Part shown: positions 21,844 through 32,405 of the stretch, piece after piece | Numbering within the stretch: the stretch's first letter is position 1 | Layout of the letters: every line of letters begins with the position of its first letter | From: Desmodus rotundus | Lineage: Eukaryota; Chordata; Mammalia; Chiroptera; Phyllostomidae | DNA: 64,000 nt | Direction of reading: 5' to 3' | Assembly (NCBI RefSeq): GCF_022682495.2 | Contig: NC_071397.1 | Location: 17,556,739-17,620,738 of the forward strand | Position numbers and translations under genes: made by a program | Notes under the pieces: model-generated | What the model was told of the DNA's origin: nothing | Databases searched by the model: none | What the model saw: the letters and a program-made list of their open reading frames with translations, nothing else

Positions 21844-24800
21844 CTGCAGTGCACAAGAGCACAGTTTCAGAGCAGACAGAACACCCACCCACCATTAGCA
21901 CAAGCCAGGGAATCCAAGACCCTCCTAGACCACAACCAACAGAGTCGCCTCCCTCAGCACCAGCATGAGACTGGCAAACAGACAGCCAGTAAGACGTGAG
22001 CATGAGAGGAAGAAAACACAGCTCAACAGCACTCTCCCCAGAGACACGGTGAAGACTTTACTCAGTTCTCAGTCCTCCCCGTCTCCCTCCTTACATGGGA
22101 ATCCTGTCGATTCATAGCTCTTGTGCAAACAAGGAAGAGCAACACAGGTAAAGGTGCCAAACCAGAAAAATGAAGATATAAGAAAGTTAGGAGGAACTGA
22201 AGACATGAGGAAGGAACTCAGAGGAAGGACACCTGCTCACACAGACTCAGGTGACATAGACAGGGACACACCTGGGAGGAAGGGAATCCAGAGGAAATGA
22301 AGACAGATGCTGCAATGGGAAGAGGGCTGAGGACAGAAATGCCGAGTCCTGGGTCTGTCTCATTGTAAAAGACAAGCTATTCTCCTTGGGGCAGCATCCA
22401 CCTCCACTTCCCTTGGCAAAACAAGGTTCTTTTCATGCCTCAGACCTGGGCCTATGAGCAAATTCTGCAGACCTGTGGGCAGTGATGTGGGTCACAACAT
22501 CACCAGTCCAAGAGTCCAAATACTAGATTCCAAGACGGGAAATGCGGGCCTTCCCTCTGGGGGCTGTGACAGAGATTACCTTCAGCAGAGGGAAGTTGGC
22601 CAGAAGGCTGGGGTCAATCTCTTCAACAGTGTAGATAAGTTCCACCAGGTGAATGTCAGCCTTGCTCAGCCTGTTGCCTACCAGGTAGTCTTGTCCATGG
22701 CTCTTGAGCACCTGGTGAATTGGAGGGACCAGATTATGAACACAGGCTCAATCACATGGGACCCTGCTCCTGCCCAGGTCTCTCCAGCCCAACTTCTTGC
22801 CTCTGCTGCCCCACTGGGCAGGTGGGGGCATCAGACCACATTCACTGCCCCTGGTTCAGTGAGACAGAGGGGAGCAAGGCTCTGCTGCTCTTTCCTCTCT
22901 CTTCAGTTAAAGCACAAGCTACCGGTTCTTATTCCCGTCCCCACGTCGCTGGGCTCCCCACGTGCATCTTCTGCTGGCCCGGGTTTCTGTGTGCCACACG
23001 CCCTGACCACCCAGACGCTCTGTGATGTCAGGACATGGAGGGCTCTCCACACTGTCCTCTCTCTCTCTCCCTTGGGCAAAGACTCCATCTCCACGGCATC
23101 CTTCCTCAATCCTGAGCAGACTATTTCAGAGTCTACACTTCTCCTCTGTCTGCTCTCCTCATTTCCCGGTGTCTCCCTCTGGGACCTGATGAACCTGGGT
23201 CAACGTGAACTCACCATCTCCCTCACAGCATCGTCTCTGACTGCTAGCCCACTTGTGTCTGTCAATAACACTTGTGGAATATGCTATAAACCACACGCAG
23301 AACTGCCTCGCGTGACTGCACTGGTCTGTAACTACTTTCAAGTGCATGAAAAAATAATGTTTGGTTAGAGAAGCGAGGGATGGTGAGATATATATGATTA
23401 ATCAAACACTTATAAAATGTTAATTTTTTAATCAAGGTGGTTAGTATATACGAGTTTATTGTAAATCTCTTTCAACTTTTCTGTGTTTGAGTTTCTCATT
23501 CTTAAATATTGGAGAAATATGTGATGCTTATTAAAAATTATTGCGGCAATATGCAAATCATAGAGAAAAAACACATATGGCACCACCAACTAAAGATAAT
23601 AACATTTTGGCAAATAGACTTTTGATTATATATACATACAGCACAACGCATACATAATTAATGAATATAATAAAACATTAAATGCTATATTGTCATGTGC
23701 ATTTTACATTCTTTACAAAGAGCCCCGTGTTCCTGTAGTATACTAACAAAGCACAGTGTAGTATTATGGTTACTATAGTATAGTACCTATAGTACTATAC
23801 GGTAGTATAGTACAGTATAGTAATGTCATTATAGCTAAATTGCTATGCCTGCTTAGCTCTCCATCATGTGAAATGTGCCTAAACTCTTAGCACCACAAAG
23901 GCCAGGACAATATATTTTCTGATTAGTGTCAAAGTCATTGCTTGTTGAGTAGAATCTGATGCAAAAGCAATGAATTAACATTTGCTGAGTGAATGAATGA
24001 TTTAGTGCTTAAAAAAATGACTGTGTCAGTATTAATTTCTTGTTTACATGTAAGCCTCCTGTATCTCTTACAACTTTGTTTTTTTCAGGACTTTTATTTA
24101 GCATGATTTCAGGGTGTTTCAATCTTGAAATATCTTCCTTTTATCTTCAAAGAGAAGCATTAACTCAGATATGTATTATGTACAATGAGAGGAATTTATT
24201 TCCTTAGTTTTGCATGACTTTCCTCAAAAGTCTGGGATCCATGTCCGCAAAATTTGTGCATTATTTGTTCCTTAGCATCTTTTCATCTGTCTCCTCCTGT
24301 CCATCCCCCCGCCCCCACCTTGTGTAGACACATCTCACACATCCCTGAAATGCTACCCTAGTCTCCTCTCGGGCAGCTGGGCTCCTGTCCCCCTCGCATG
24401 CTGTCAGAACACTTTCTGACCCATGGCTTTCCTCATGCTCCTCCTGGATGAATAGCCCCTGCATGGCGAGTCTCTGCGGGGTCTACTCCATCCCCAGTGT
24501 GGCTCTCAGAGCCTCCCACGGCCCACGCTCTGGCCATGACATGGAATGCCATCAAATACAGAGCTCTAAATTGGGTCCCAGCCAATGGCAATATTCCTGG
24601 AAGATTATCACTTGGGTGTAATAGACACAGACCCTCCCCACAGCTGATTTCTGTAACATGCCTAGGGAGCCAGGGTGCTACATGAGCATTCAGGAGGGCT
24701 CAGGGGAAGCGAAGGTCAACAACACCCCAGGACTGCCCAGGCACGATTTCTCTTTGTCCTCTCTCATCTCAGTGCGCCAAACGCTGACCAGCCCACCTAC

Positions 24801-27800
24801 TTTTTCAAAGGCAGGGAAATAACGATTTGTTGTTCTCTCTTTGATCTGGGCCATCTTGGCACCCTTTTGATCAGGTGGGCACAGTGGAAAAAGCATGATC
24901 ATCTCGTACAAATCTGCCACACCTTCTGAATACATATCAATCCTGAAAGACAAAAATGATCCAAGTGTTCATTGTCGCCTGACTGACAAGTTACTCTTTA
25001 AACATGTAAACAATGGGGTATCAGGAGGTGAAAGGCAAACCACTTCCACTGGGTGCATTTTCTCCTGCCACTCACTCACCTACCATTTTCACTTAATTTT
25101 AACATTTCATATCAAGGTAGATATACACGTTGAAAATTTTCATTGTACACATGACCAAATACAGGGCCAGAGAACAGCGGTGAGGTGTCCGGAGTCACAG
25201 GCAGAGAGAACCCAGTGGAATCACTGCGAGTAACCACTGAGACAGTACCTAGGGTTTGCCATGTCTGCTGCGGTTTGTTCTGAGCACACGCTCAGTGTGA
25301 CTCTTAAGGCTAAAGACCTGCCAGCTGAGTAATCTCCAGAGAGTCCCTGGCAGAGCCACCTCCGTCATGTCCCTCTCCCTGTCTCATCCTGTCACATCAC
25401 CCAGGCCCATGTACACTCCCAGTGGTAGCAGTTCTTTCCACTATTTCCCGTAGAGCACCAGTCCACAGCCCTGCCCCGTACTGGTTCCGAGCTCTGGCCG
25501 TGTTTGCAGTGCTCCGGACCCCACCTAAAATTGCCTCTGAACTGGTGCAATTCTTTTTTTTTAATATCCTTACCTGAGGACACTTTTATTTGCCTTTTTA
25601 AAGAGAGAGATGGAGGGAGAAGGAGAAACATGGATGCGAGAGAAGCATCAGTTGGTTGCCTCCATACACACCCAGATGGGATCTGAGTTGGCACTAGGGA
25701 TGAACCCGCCACCTACGTATATGGCCTGACCGGGAATTGAACCCACAACATTTTGGTTATGGGACAACGCTCCAATCACTGAGCCACACCAGCCAGAGCT
25801 GGTGCAATTCTTTATATACTTCCAATCAATGCATATTATAGAGGTCCTTTACTCACTTTTGTCCACACTGGGTTTTCTGCAATACTTATAAATATATCAG
25901 CTTTATTGAAATACTGTATTTACAAACCATGATCATCACTCTTTACATTGCAGTATTCAATAGCTTTTAGTACATTCTGAAATCATCACATTCTAATTCC
26001 AAAACTCTTCTTTCAGATTCAAAGGAGATCCTATGCCCTGAACTGTCATTCCCCACGTCCCCCAAACTCCTGCCCCAGGCAACTACACAGCCACTCACTG
26101 TTTACATGGGTTTAAATGTCTAGACGTTTCATACGAATGGAATCATTCTACATATGGCCTTTTGTATGTGGTTTCTTTCATTTTGGGTAATATTTTCAAA
26201 GTTCATTCATGTTGTCACATGCATCGGAGTTTTATTCCTCCCTATGCCTAAATTATGTTGGATTGTGTACACATACCACCCTTTGTTCAAGCACTCATCG
26301 CTTGATGGCCACTGTTTGGTGCTCCTACTTTTTGAATATCATGAGCAACGCCATCACGAACATTTGTGTGCATATTGGGGCAGGTCACCGAGATGTGGAT
26401 GTCATTTGACCCGCAAGCTGATCTGGGGCAACTGGAGGCGCCCCACTCCCGCCCCTGGGCTTGGAATGTGCTCTCCACGTGCCTTCCCCAGGCTAGAAGC
26501 TGTCCAAGGACACAGCCTTGAGATAGGAATGTAGCGATAAGACCATCTGGACTGGGCGCATGACGCAGTTAAGGCCTCTCTATAACCTCTTAAGATTTTA
26601 GAAAGTGGGTTCAGAAAACTAGTCGTCTTGTGGGTCACCCATGACAGGCCTCATAAGTAAGTTCCCTTGTTTACTAAGCCCACCACCTACCAATATGGAC
26701 TGGCCTGCCTTGCTCTTCAGTCTCTCTGCCCTCCAGGTACTGGGGCCAGGGTCAGACCTCATGTGAGGGCTCCTGAGCAGGTTTGTGAAGCAACAGTACC
26801 AGTTTAGCGTAGATGTGCTTTTGACTCTCTTGAGTAAATTCCTACTAGTGGAGGTACTAACATATGGTAACTCTACGTTCAACTTTCTGAGTAACTGCCA
26901 ACAGTTCCTTATAAGACTTTAGTTTCAATCATGCGGTCCCATCACTATGGGAAGGAGAATGGAGAACTCCCACACACACACACCCCAGATGTGGTTGTAT
27001 GGAATGAATCTGGCTGCTTCAGTTCTGTCTCCAACTGTGCAAGGTAACCCCGGCCTCTTGAGGACCGGCCTCTGTTCACCCTTGTCAAGGGGCCAGTCCA
27101 CACAACTAGCTGATAGGTTAGGCTCCTGCTAATCATTCTAGTAATTTCTGGAACTTGAAAATTAGCTCCTTTGGAGCTCCCCTTCCCCAGCCTCATCATC
27201 CTAAAGGCCTGAGCGCCTGGAGTCCTGGCTGCCCCATCCTCCTGGCTTCATAGCTCATCAGTGTTTGGAAACCTCTGTCACCCCTGTGCTCCACCGCGGA
27301 CTGAGCCTTCTTCTGTGCTCCCACCTGCTTGGCTCCCAGTCAGGTGGGATCCCTCATCCTCATGCTCCCTGCCGGACTGGACCTCAGTCTATGCCTCCAA
27401 GGCCCATGCTGCTGCTGGTCATGATCCCTGACACAGCCTGCTCATTCATGGAAGAATCTAAACGGGTCCTATTGATTGTTGAGAGGGGAAAACAGAAACA
27501 GTACCGTACAGGGCTCTCTCCTTTATGTCTTTCCCATAGAGGTTGTGTTTGGTAGCAATGTAGTTGAGGATGGCTCTGGTCTGCACCAGCTTCATCCCAT
27601 CGATTTCGACCATCGGCACTTGCTGGAACATCAGATACCCATCTTATGAAAGAAAAAAGAAAAAGTACAGTGAAATGCTTCATAGAGCACACTCCTGTGG
27701 GATGAAAATATGTTTGTTGAAATTATCTGGTAACACTTTAACAGGATGGCATTTTGTTTCTAGTTTTTTATACTCCTTCTTTTTCTTATCAATCTGCCTT

Positions 27801-30800
27801 TTACTTTTTAACCTACCATTTCCTATCACATACATGGTAGATCCCTTGTAACTTCATGTCAGTTTGTCTCATGGATAACTGAGGAAGAAGCTGGAGAGAG
27901 GCTGCAGCAGGCTGCCAGCCAGAGGACATTCCAAATGGGGAGTTCCCGAAGGAACTCTCACGATGCTCATGGCATTTAAGGTGGGTTTGGGGAGCTATGT
28001 TTATGGAGGGGTTCCTCTCCCTGTACTTTGACATCTGCAAGACTGCTGGGATATTACCTTGCCAGACCTGGCAGAGAAAGGACTCAAGGCAACTGCTCTG
28101 CCTGTTTTTGCCCTTGTCACCCTGATGCGTGTGTCTGAGTGGCCACGGACAGGCAGACTGTGTGGGGTCCTGAATTGGTGCAGCTCACTTGTGGGGCAGA
28201 AAAGTGGGAGAAGCAAACGAGGGGCATCCCAGGACAAGGGGATGGTTCCTTTAGCAAACTCTCAGAGAGTTCAAGCCCGAGCCCTGAGTAAGTTATAAGA
28301 CCCACTCAAAGAGCCCTACTCCTTACACTTGGAACCACTTTTCTTCCTCCCCACATGCCCTACCTGGCTCCACTGTGCACACACATAAGCAGTGCCTGGT
28401 GTTCAAACCTCGTTATGGACTGGCAGGCGCCCTCATCGGAGCACTTTAGACACTTCGTCTTACCGTTCCTTAACTTTTCCAAGTCTTCTGGAGCTTCCAA
28501 AAATGTCTCTTCAAACTGGAAAGCAGAAACAGTAAAGCAGTTCTTGTTATTTGTTCCACAGCATTACAGGACTTTCAACCTTGAATGACCTCTGTCCAGT
28601 ACCTAACGTGGAGGAGGTAAGCTCTCTGAGTTTGGCAGGCACACGGAGGAGTGTGACCCTGGCCATTTGTGAATCTGGGTAAGAGCCATCAGGAGCACAG
28701 CGCGGGTGGCAGCATGTAACTGCTCCTATTTGGAGGTTCCACTCACCTCCACCCTGCTCTTCCACCTGTCAGTGATTCGGGAGGAGAGTGTTATTGGAGG
28801 TAAGGGGCTGGGAAGTTCTGCTAGTTCTGGAGTTTTAACGTCTCGGGAAAGCCTTTGTCTCCACGTGAGACAGGACAGTGTGTGTGTCCCAGCACGGGGT
28901 ACTCGTGGGTCAAGGACCATCTGAGATGCTGCCACCCAGGGCCTCTTCTGCCATTTACATCACTCCATTTTATTTTATAGTTTGGAAGGGGTACTTTATG
29001 GTAAAAAGTTTTGGAATTTTTGGTTTCTAACTTTCTCTGTGGACCGGTCTATTGTAGATCCACATAATTCCATAGAGGAAGACCATATAGAGAATGAGTT
29101 ACTTGTGCAGCAATTTATAAAGCTCCCAGTTCAAGACAAACATAAGGGATGATGGGTGGTCATTAGGGAGGGTGGCGAAGGTAGGAACGGTTGGCTGATG
29201 AGATGTTGGTGCGAGGCTGATGGAGATGGATAGGATTGGAAAGATCAGCTTTTGGCATAGGGAACCCGGAAGTCCTGACAGAGAGCCTCTGATAAGTCCT
29301 AGCCCCATGTGCTCTCCAGTCAAGCTGGGACACAGTAGAGGAAGCCTGGGATGCTCTTGGCCTCATTCCAGCCCACCCCCCTGTGCTGAACTCATCCTGC
29401 CCAGAGGCCCTGAACAATAGCTGAACTCTGCACTACAGCAAAACTGTGGGGTTTCGGTTTATGGAGAGAAAACAAGCTGGATGGCACTACTTGTATTTGT
29501 GTACTTGTTTCTTCATGAAATTAAGAAAGGGCCAGACTGAAGTCCTATGCATTCATTCAGCAATCCAAAAAGCATAATCCAAGGCTTAGGGAAACCTGTG
29601 ATTACGGAGGGTAGCACACGGAGGGAGCACACCAGAGCTCCCGCTGCACACCGCCACCTCACCTGAAACCCTCTCCTACTGCTCTAACATGAGAGACAAG
29701 GTCTCCTGAGTTCATCCACAACTCCCTGCCCAGGAAAACCCTCAGAGACACTGGGTCTCTCTGATCTGGACTGAAGATTTTCTCACTGACACCTCTAGAG
29801 GGCAGAGGTGTCCTCCGAGATGCTCCCATCCCTCCTCTGAAGCACCCATTCACTTGCCTGCATCCTCACTGGAAGGTAAGCTTCCTGAGTGCAGGGGCCT
29901 TGTCTGTCTTGCTCACCCTGTATCCCCAGGACCTACCCCAGAGCCTGAAACTTAAGGGGGCCCAACAGATTCATGGCTGAGTGTGTGTGTTAAATCTTTA
30001 ACAGGCAGTTTCTTACAGTCTGCTCCTCCCCATATTTGTGGTTATATCTGAATTTTCATTACTTTATATTCTAACATTATGTATTTTTATCCTTTTATTA
30101 TGGAAATTTCTAGCTTATACAAAAACAGAAGTACAAAAATCCTCTTTGTATCCATCACCCAGCTTCAATAATTATCACTCAAGCCAATCTTGTATCTTCT
30201 GTATGCCTACCACTCTCCCCATCTTGTGAAAAGTTGAAATAAATCCCCTATAAAATATTTCATACTAAATACTTCAAATTGTATTTCCATAACATAATAA
30301 CTATTTAAAATAATAACCACAAGCCCTGGTTGGTGTGGCTCAGTGGATTGAGTGCCGGCCTGTGGCTTCACCAGTTCAATTCCCAGTCAGGGCACAGGCC
30401 TGGGAATCTGACCAGGTCCCCAGGTGGGAGCGTGTGAGAGGCAACTAATCGATGTTTCTCTCCCTCTCTTTCTGTGTCCCTTCCCCTCTCTCTAAAAATA
30501 AACAAACAAAATCTTTAATAAATAAATGAATAAAACCACAATATCACACTAAAGTCACAACTAAAAAATTAACAATAATTTTAATATCATCTAATATTCA
30601 ATCAATAATCAGCTTTCTAATTGTTGTATAAGTGTCATAAATATTTTCCTGCTTATTGAAATTCAAATCAAAATAAGGTCCATGAATTATGATTAGTTGT
30701 TGTTTCTTTTGTTTTCTTTAAAAATTTCTCTTTACTCTTCCATGGGCAGGATTTCTTTTTAATCTTTATTGATAAAATAGTCCAATTCTTTGATATACAT

Positions 30801-31007
30801 AATATTGTTATTTCAGGCAAAACCTTTTACAGACCATCTAGAATGGATGTCTCCCAGCTTATGTGAGAAAGTACTTTGATTCAATTTCTGATCCAGCTCA
30901 GAATGGCAGAACTCACTGACCTCGACTCCCGCTGCAGCCAGGAGCCACCGGATGGGCTCCATTCGGCCTCGTCCATTGAAGTAGTGAAGCTTGGGCTTCC
31001 CCGCCAT
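21721..31007 (-). CDS. GSTA: Alpha-class glutathione S-transferase, copy 2 (six coding exons, intact; GSTA3-like pocket)
   Basis: Coding exons on the minus strand are 31007-30921, 28515-28464, 27642-27510, 24942-24801, 22711-22580 and 21843-21721. They total 669 nt and 222 aa with canonical junctions. The glutathione-site residues Tyr9, Arg15, Arg45, Gln54-Val55-Pro56, Gln67-Thr68 and Arg131 are all present. It differs from copy 1 at nine positions: I10F, A12G, L42E, E210D, A212V, I216A, K218R, R221K and I222F. Phe10, Gly12, Leu111 and Ala216 match four of the five residues known to support ketosteroid isomerase activity in human GSTA3 and pig GSTA2; position 208 is Leu rather than Ala. It is therefore either a GSTA3-type enzyme or a detoxifying GSTA with a similar pocket. 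The exon 2 start context is GCCATGG. No exon 1 or promoter was identified. Confidence 0.95.
22580..22711 (-). CDS. GSTA: GSTA copy 2, exon 6
   Basis: This 132-nt exon is identical to copy 1 exon 6. It starts [13 protein letters not shown]. Confidence 0.95.
23745..23830. repeat. Degenerate AGTATAGTAC palindromic repeat, intron 5 of GSTA copy 2
   Basis: Several imperfect units of AGTATAGTAC / TATAGTACTATA occur in about 80 bp and can pair with one another. The corresponding part of copy 1 intron 5 lacks it. Confidence 0.6.
24801..24942 (-). CDS. GSTA: GSTA copy 2, exon 5
   Basis: This 142-nt exon is identical to copy 1 exon 5. It encodes Leu111 and Arg131. Confidence 0.95.
25557..25798 (-). 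mobile_element. Bat VES-type SINE, reverse orientation, intron 4 of GSTA copy 2
   Basis: It is flanked by a perfect 15-bp direct repeat, CTGGTGCAATTCTTT (25542-25556 and 25799-25813). On the minus strand the head is GCTCTGGCTGGTGTGGCTCA with a GTTCAATTCCCGG B box, and the body ends in an AAA tail. Copy 1 has the empty site at about 10370-10384 (CTGGTGCAATTGTTT). Confidence 0.9.
25885..26380 (-). repeat. Old L1M 3' end in intron 4 of GSTA copy 2
   Basis: ATCAGCTTTATTGAAATACT, CATACGAATGGAATCATTC and GTTCATTCATGTTGTCACAT follow the antisense L1M 3' order. It is the diverged counterpart of 10462-10935. Confidence 0.6.
27510..27642 (-). CDS. GSTA: GSTA copy 2, exon 4
   Basis: This 133-nt exon is identical to copy 1 exon 4 and carries the [11 protein letters not shown] segment. 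The donor is GTACGG. Confidence 0.95.
28464..28515 (-). CDS. GSTA: GSTA copy 2, exon 3
   Basis: This 52-nt exon has acceptor TTTCCAG and donor CG|GTAAGA. It encodes [17 protein letters not shown]. The intron on its 3' side holds about 670 bp that copy 1 lacks. Confidence 0.93.
30040..30315 (-). repeat. Old L1M fragment, intron 2 of GSTA copy 2
   Basis: TTTATTATGGAAATTTCTAG and ATCCATCACCCAGCTTCAAT match the antisense L1M fragment at 13940-14200 in copy 1. Confidence 0.5.
30322..30535 (+). mobile_element. Bat VES-type SINE, intron 2 of GSTA copy 2
   Basis: AAGCCCTGGTTGGTGTGGCT begins a head with a CAGTTCAATTCCCAG B box. Then come CAGGGCACAGGCCTGGGA, GAGAGGCAACTAATCGATGT, a C/T-rich stretch and an A-rich AAAT tail. 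No counterpart is seen in copy 1. Confidence 0.8.
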
Positions 31008-31014
31008 GGCTTCT
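30921..31014 (-). CDS. GSTA: GSTA copy 2, exon 2 (short 5' UTR plus codons 1-29)
   Basis: The acceptor TTTTTAG is followed by only 7 nt of 5' UTR and the ATG at 31007 in a strong GCCATGG context. The exon begins [15 protein letters not shown], with Phe10 and Gly12. The donor is GAG|GTCAGT. Confidence 0.95.
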
Positions 31015-31589
31015 CTAAAAATGAACGAACGAATGAATGAATGAACGAACAAGACCACAGAAGCAAAATGTATTCTATGGTGTTCATTCAAACAGAAGAA
31101 TGAAGCATCTGCCTTCTTCATGGCGGGGCTGGCAAAGTCCCATGGAGGTCTCCCTCGCTCCATATTCTTACCCAGTGGCGGCCATCCGTGTGAAATTGCA
31201 CCACGTGAGTCTCCGGCTGCCACTCTCCTCACTCTGAGGGTACAATAAGCAGACTGGATCCCACACAGGTCAAGGGGGCCTTGAAACCGGAGGACTTCAG
31301 GTTGTGACGGGAGGAGGAGAAGGGAGCAGAGTCACCCCTCACTCTGACTGCCATGCTGCACTGGTTCAAACTTAACTGGGGCTGAGTCCTAACCTGGCTC
31401 TCACCAAAACCTTTTACGTTCTCTGCGCAGAAGAGGATGCCCCTTCCTCTTCTCTGTTAGAATGCTTTATTTTTCTGCTGCCGGATGAATTTTATTTTCC
31501 ATTTAGAAGAAGGGATCTTAGAGCATTACCTTTATAGTATATGGAAAGGAACTAACAGGCTAAGTGTCCACCACATAATGGACATTTTC

Positions 31590-31730
31590 TCATTTTTATC
31601 CTCATTTCATCTTCATAAAAATGACTTGATGTAGATCTTATTATTATTCTAAGTTTACAGTTGGGGTTCCTGATGTCTATAGAGGTTAAGCAACTAGTGT
31701 AAATTAAGTGGTAAACCTATCATTTAGACA
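31590..31730 (-). repeat. MIR SINE fragment
   Basis: TCTAAGTTTACAGTTGGGG, then AGAGGTTAAGCAACTAGTG and AATTAAGTGG, follow the antisense MIR core. Flanking 31240-31590 shows no named feature. Confidence 0.5.
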
Positions 31731-31909
31731 CACATAAAAACAAACAGTTTTATTGGACACCAAAGCCTTGGAGCTTCTCTATACCAGTATTGTGCAAACT
31801 ATACATTGTGGCCCTCAGTCTAAACCAGCACAGTGGGTTCTGACTAGCATTTCATTTGCAATGTAATAGTAAACATCAGAGTATCATATGTAGCAAGGCT
31901 AAGTATTTT

Positions 31910-32124
31910 AAAGGTTTTATTTATTTGCTTTTTAGGGAGAGGGGGACGGAGGGAGAAAGAGAGGGAAACATCCGCATGTGAGAGATACATCAATTGGTTG
32001 CCCCTCGCACACTCCCAACTGGGGAACCTGGCCCACAACCCAGGCATGTGCCCTGACCAGGCATCAAACCAGCAACTTTTTGGTTCGCAGGCCAGCTCTC
32101 AATCCACTGAGCCATAGCCAGGAC
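31910..32124 (-). mobile_element. Bat VES-type SINE, reverse orientation
   Basis: It is flanked by a perfect 14-bp direct repeat, AGGCTAAGTATTTT (31896-31909 and 32125-32138). On the minus strand the head has TGGCTATGGCTCAGTGGATT, a GGTTTGATGCC B box, GGGCACATGCCTGGG and a GATGTATCTCTC tail region. Confidence 0.9.
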
Positions 32125-32289
32125 AGGCTAAGTATTTTTTGATAAAATTTTAATTTTAGTTACATTTCTGTTGTGCATGAGTGTACATATGTGGTCGTGT
32201 GCTCTGGTTTGTTATAAAATTTAAGACATAACATTTGTCAGGGGCCAACTAGAGAAGTCTGACATCTCTTGCTCTGTTCTGAGGTTTCT

Positions 32290-32405
32290 CTGCACCTTTA
32301 ACATTGGGGGCTGGGTAGCTTTTTGTTGTGGGGGAGCACTGGAGGATATTTACTTAGTAGTATCCCTGACCTCTACCCATGAAATGCCAGTAGAGTAGGG
32401 CCCTG
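32290..32405 (-). repeat. MER20-like hAT fragment
   Basis: The antisense of MER20 is visible: TTTTGTTGTGGGGGAGCAC, AGTAGTATCCCTGACCTCTA and CCATGAAATGCCAGTAG. It is a non-autonomous DNA transposon remnant. Confidence 0.6.
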
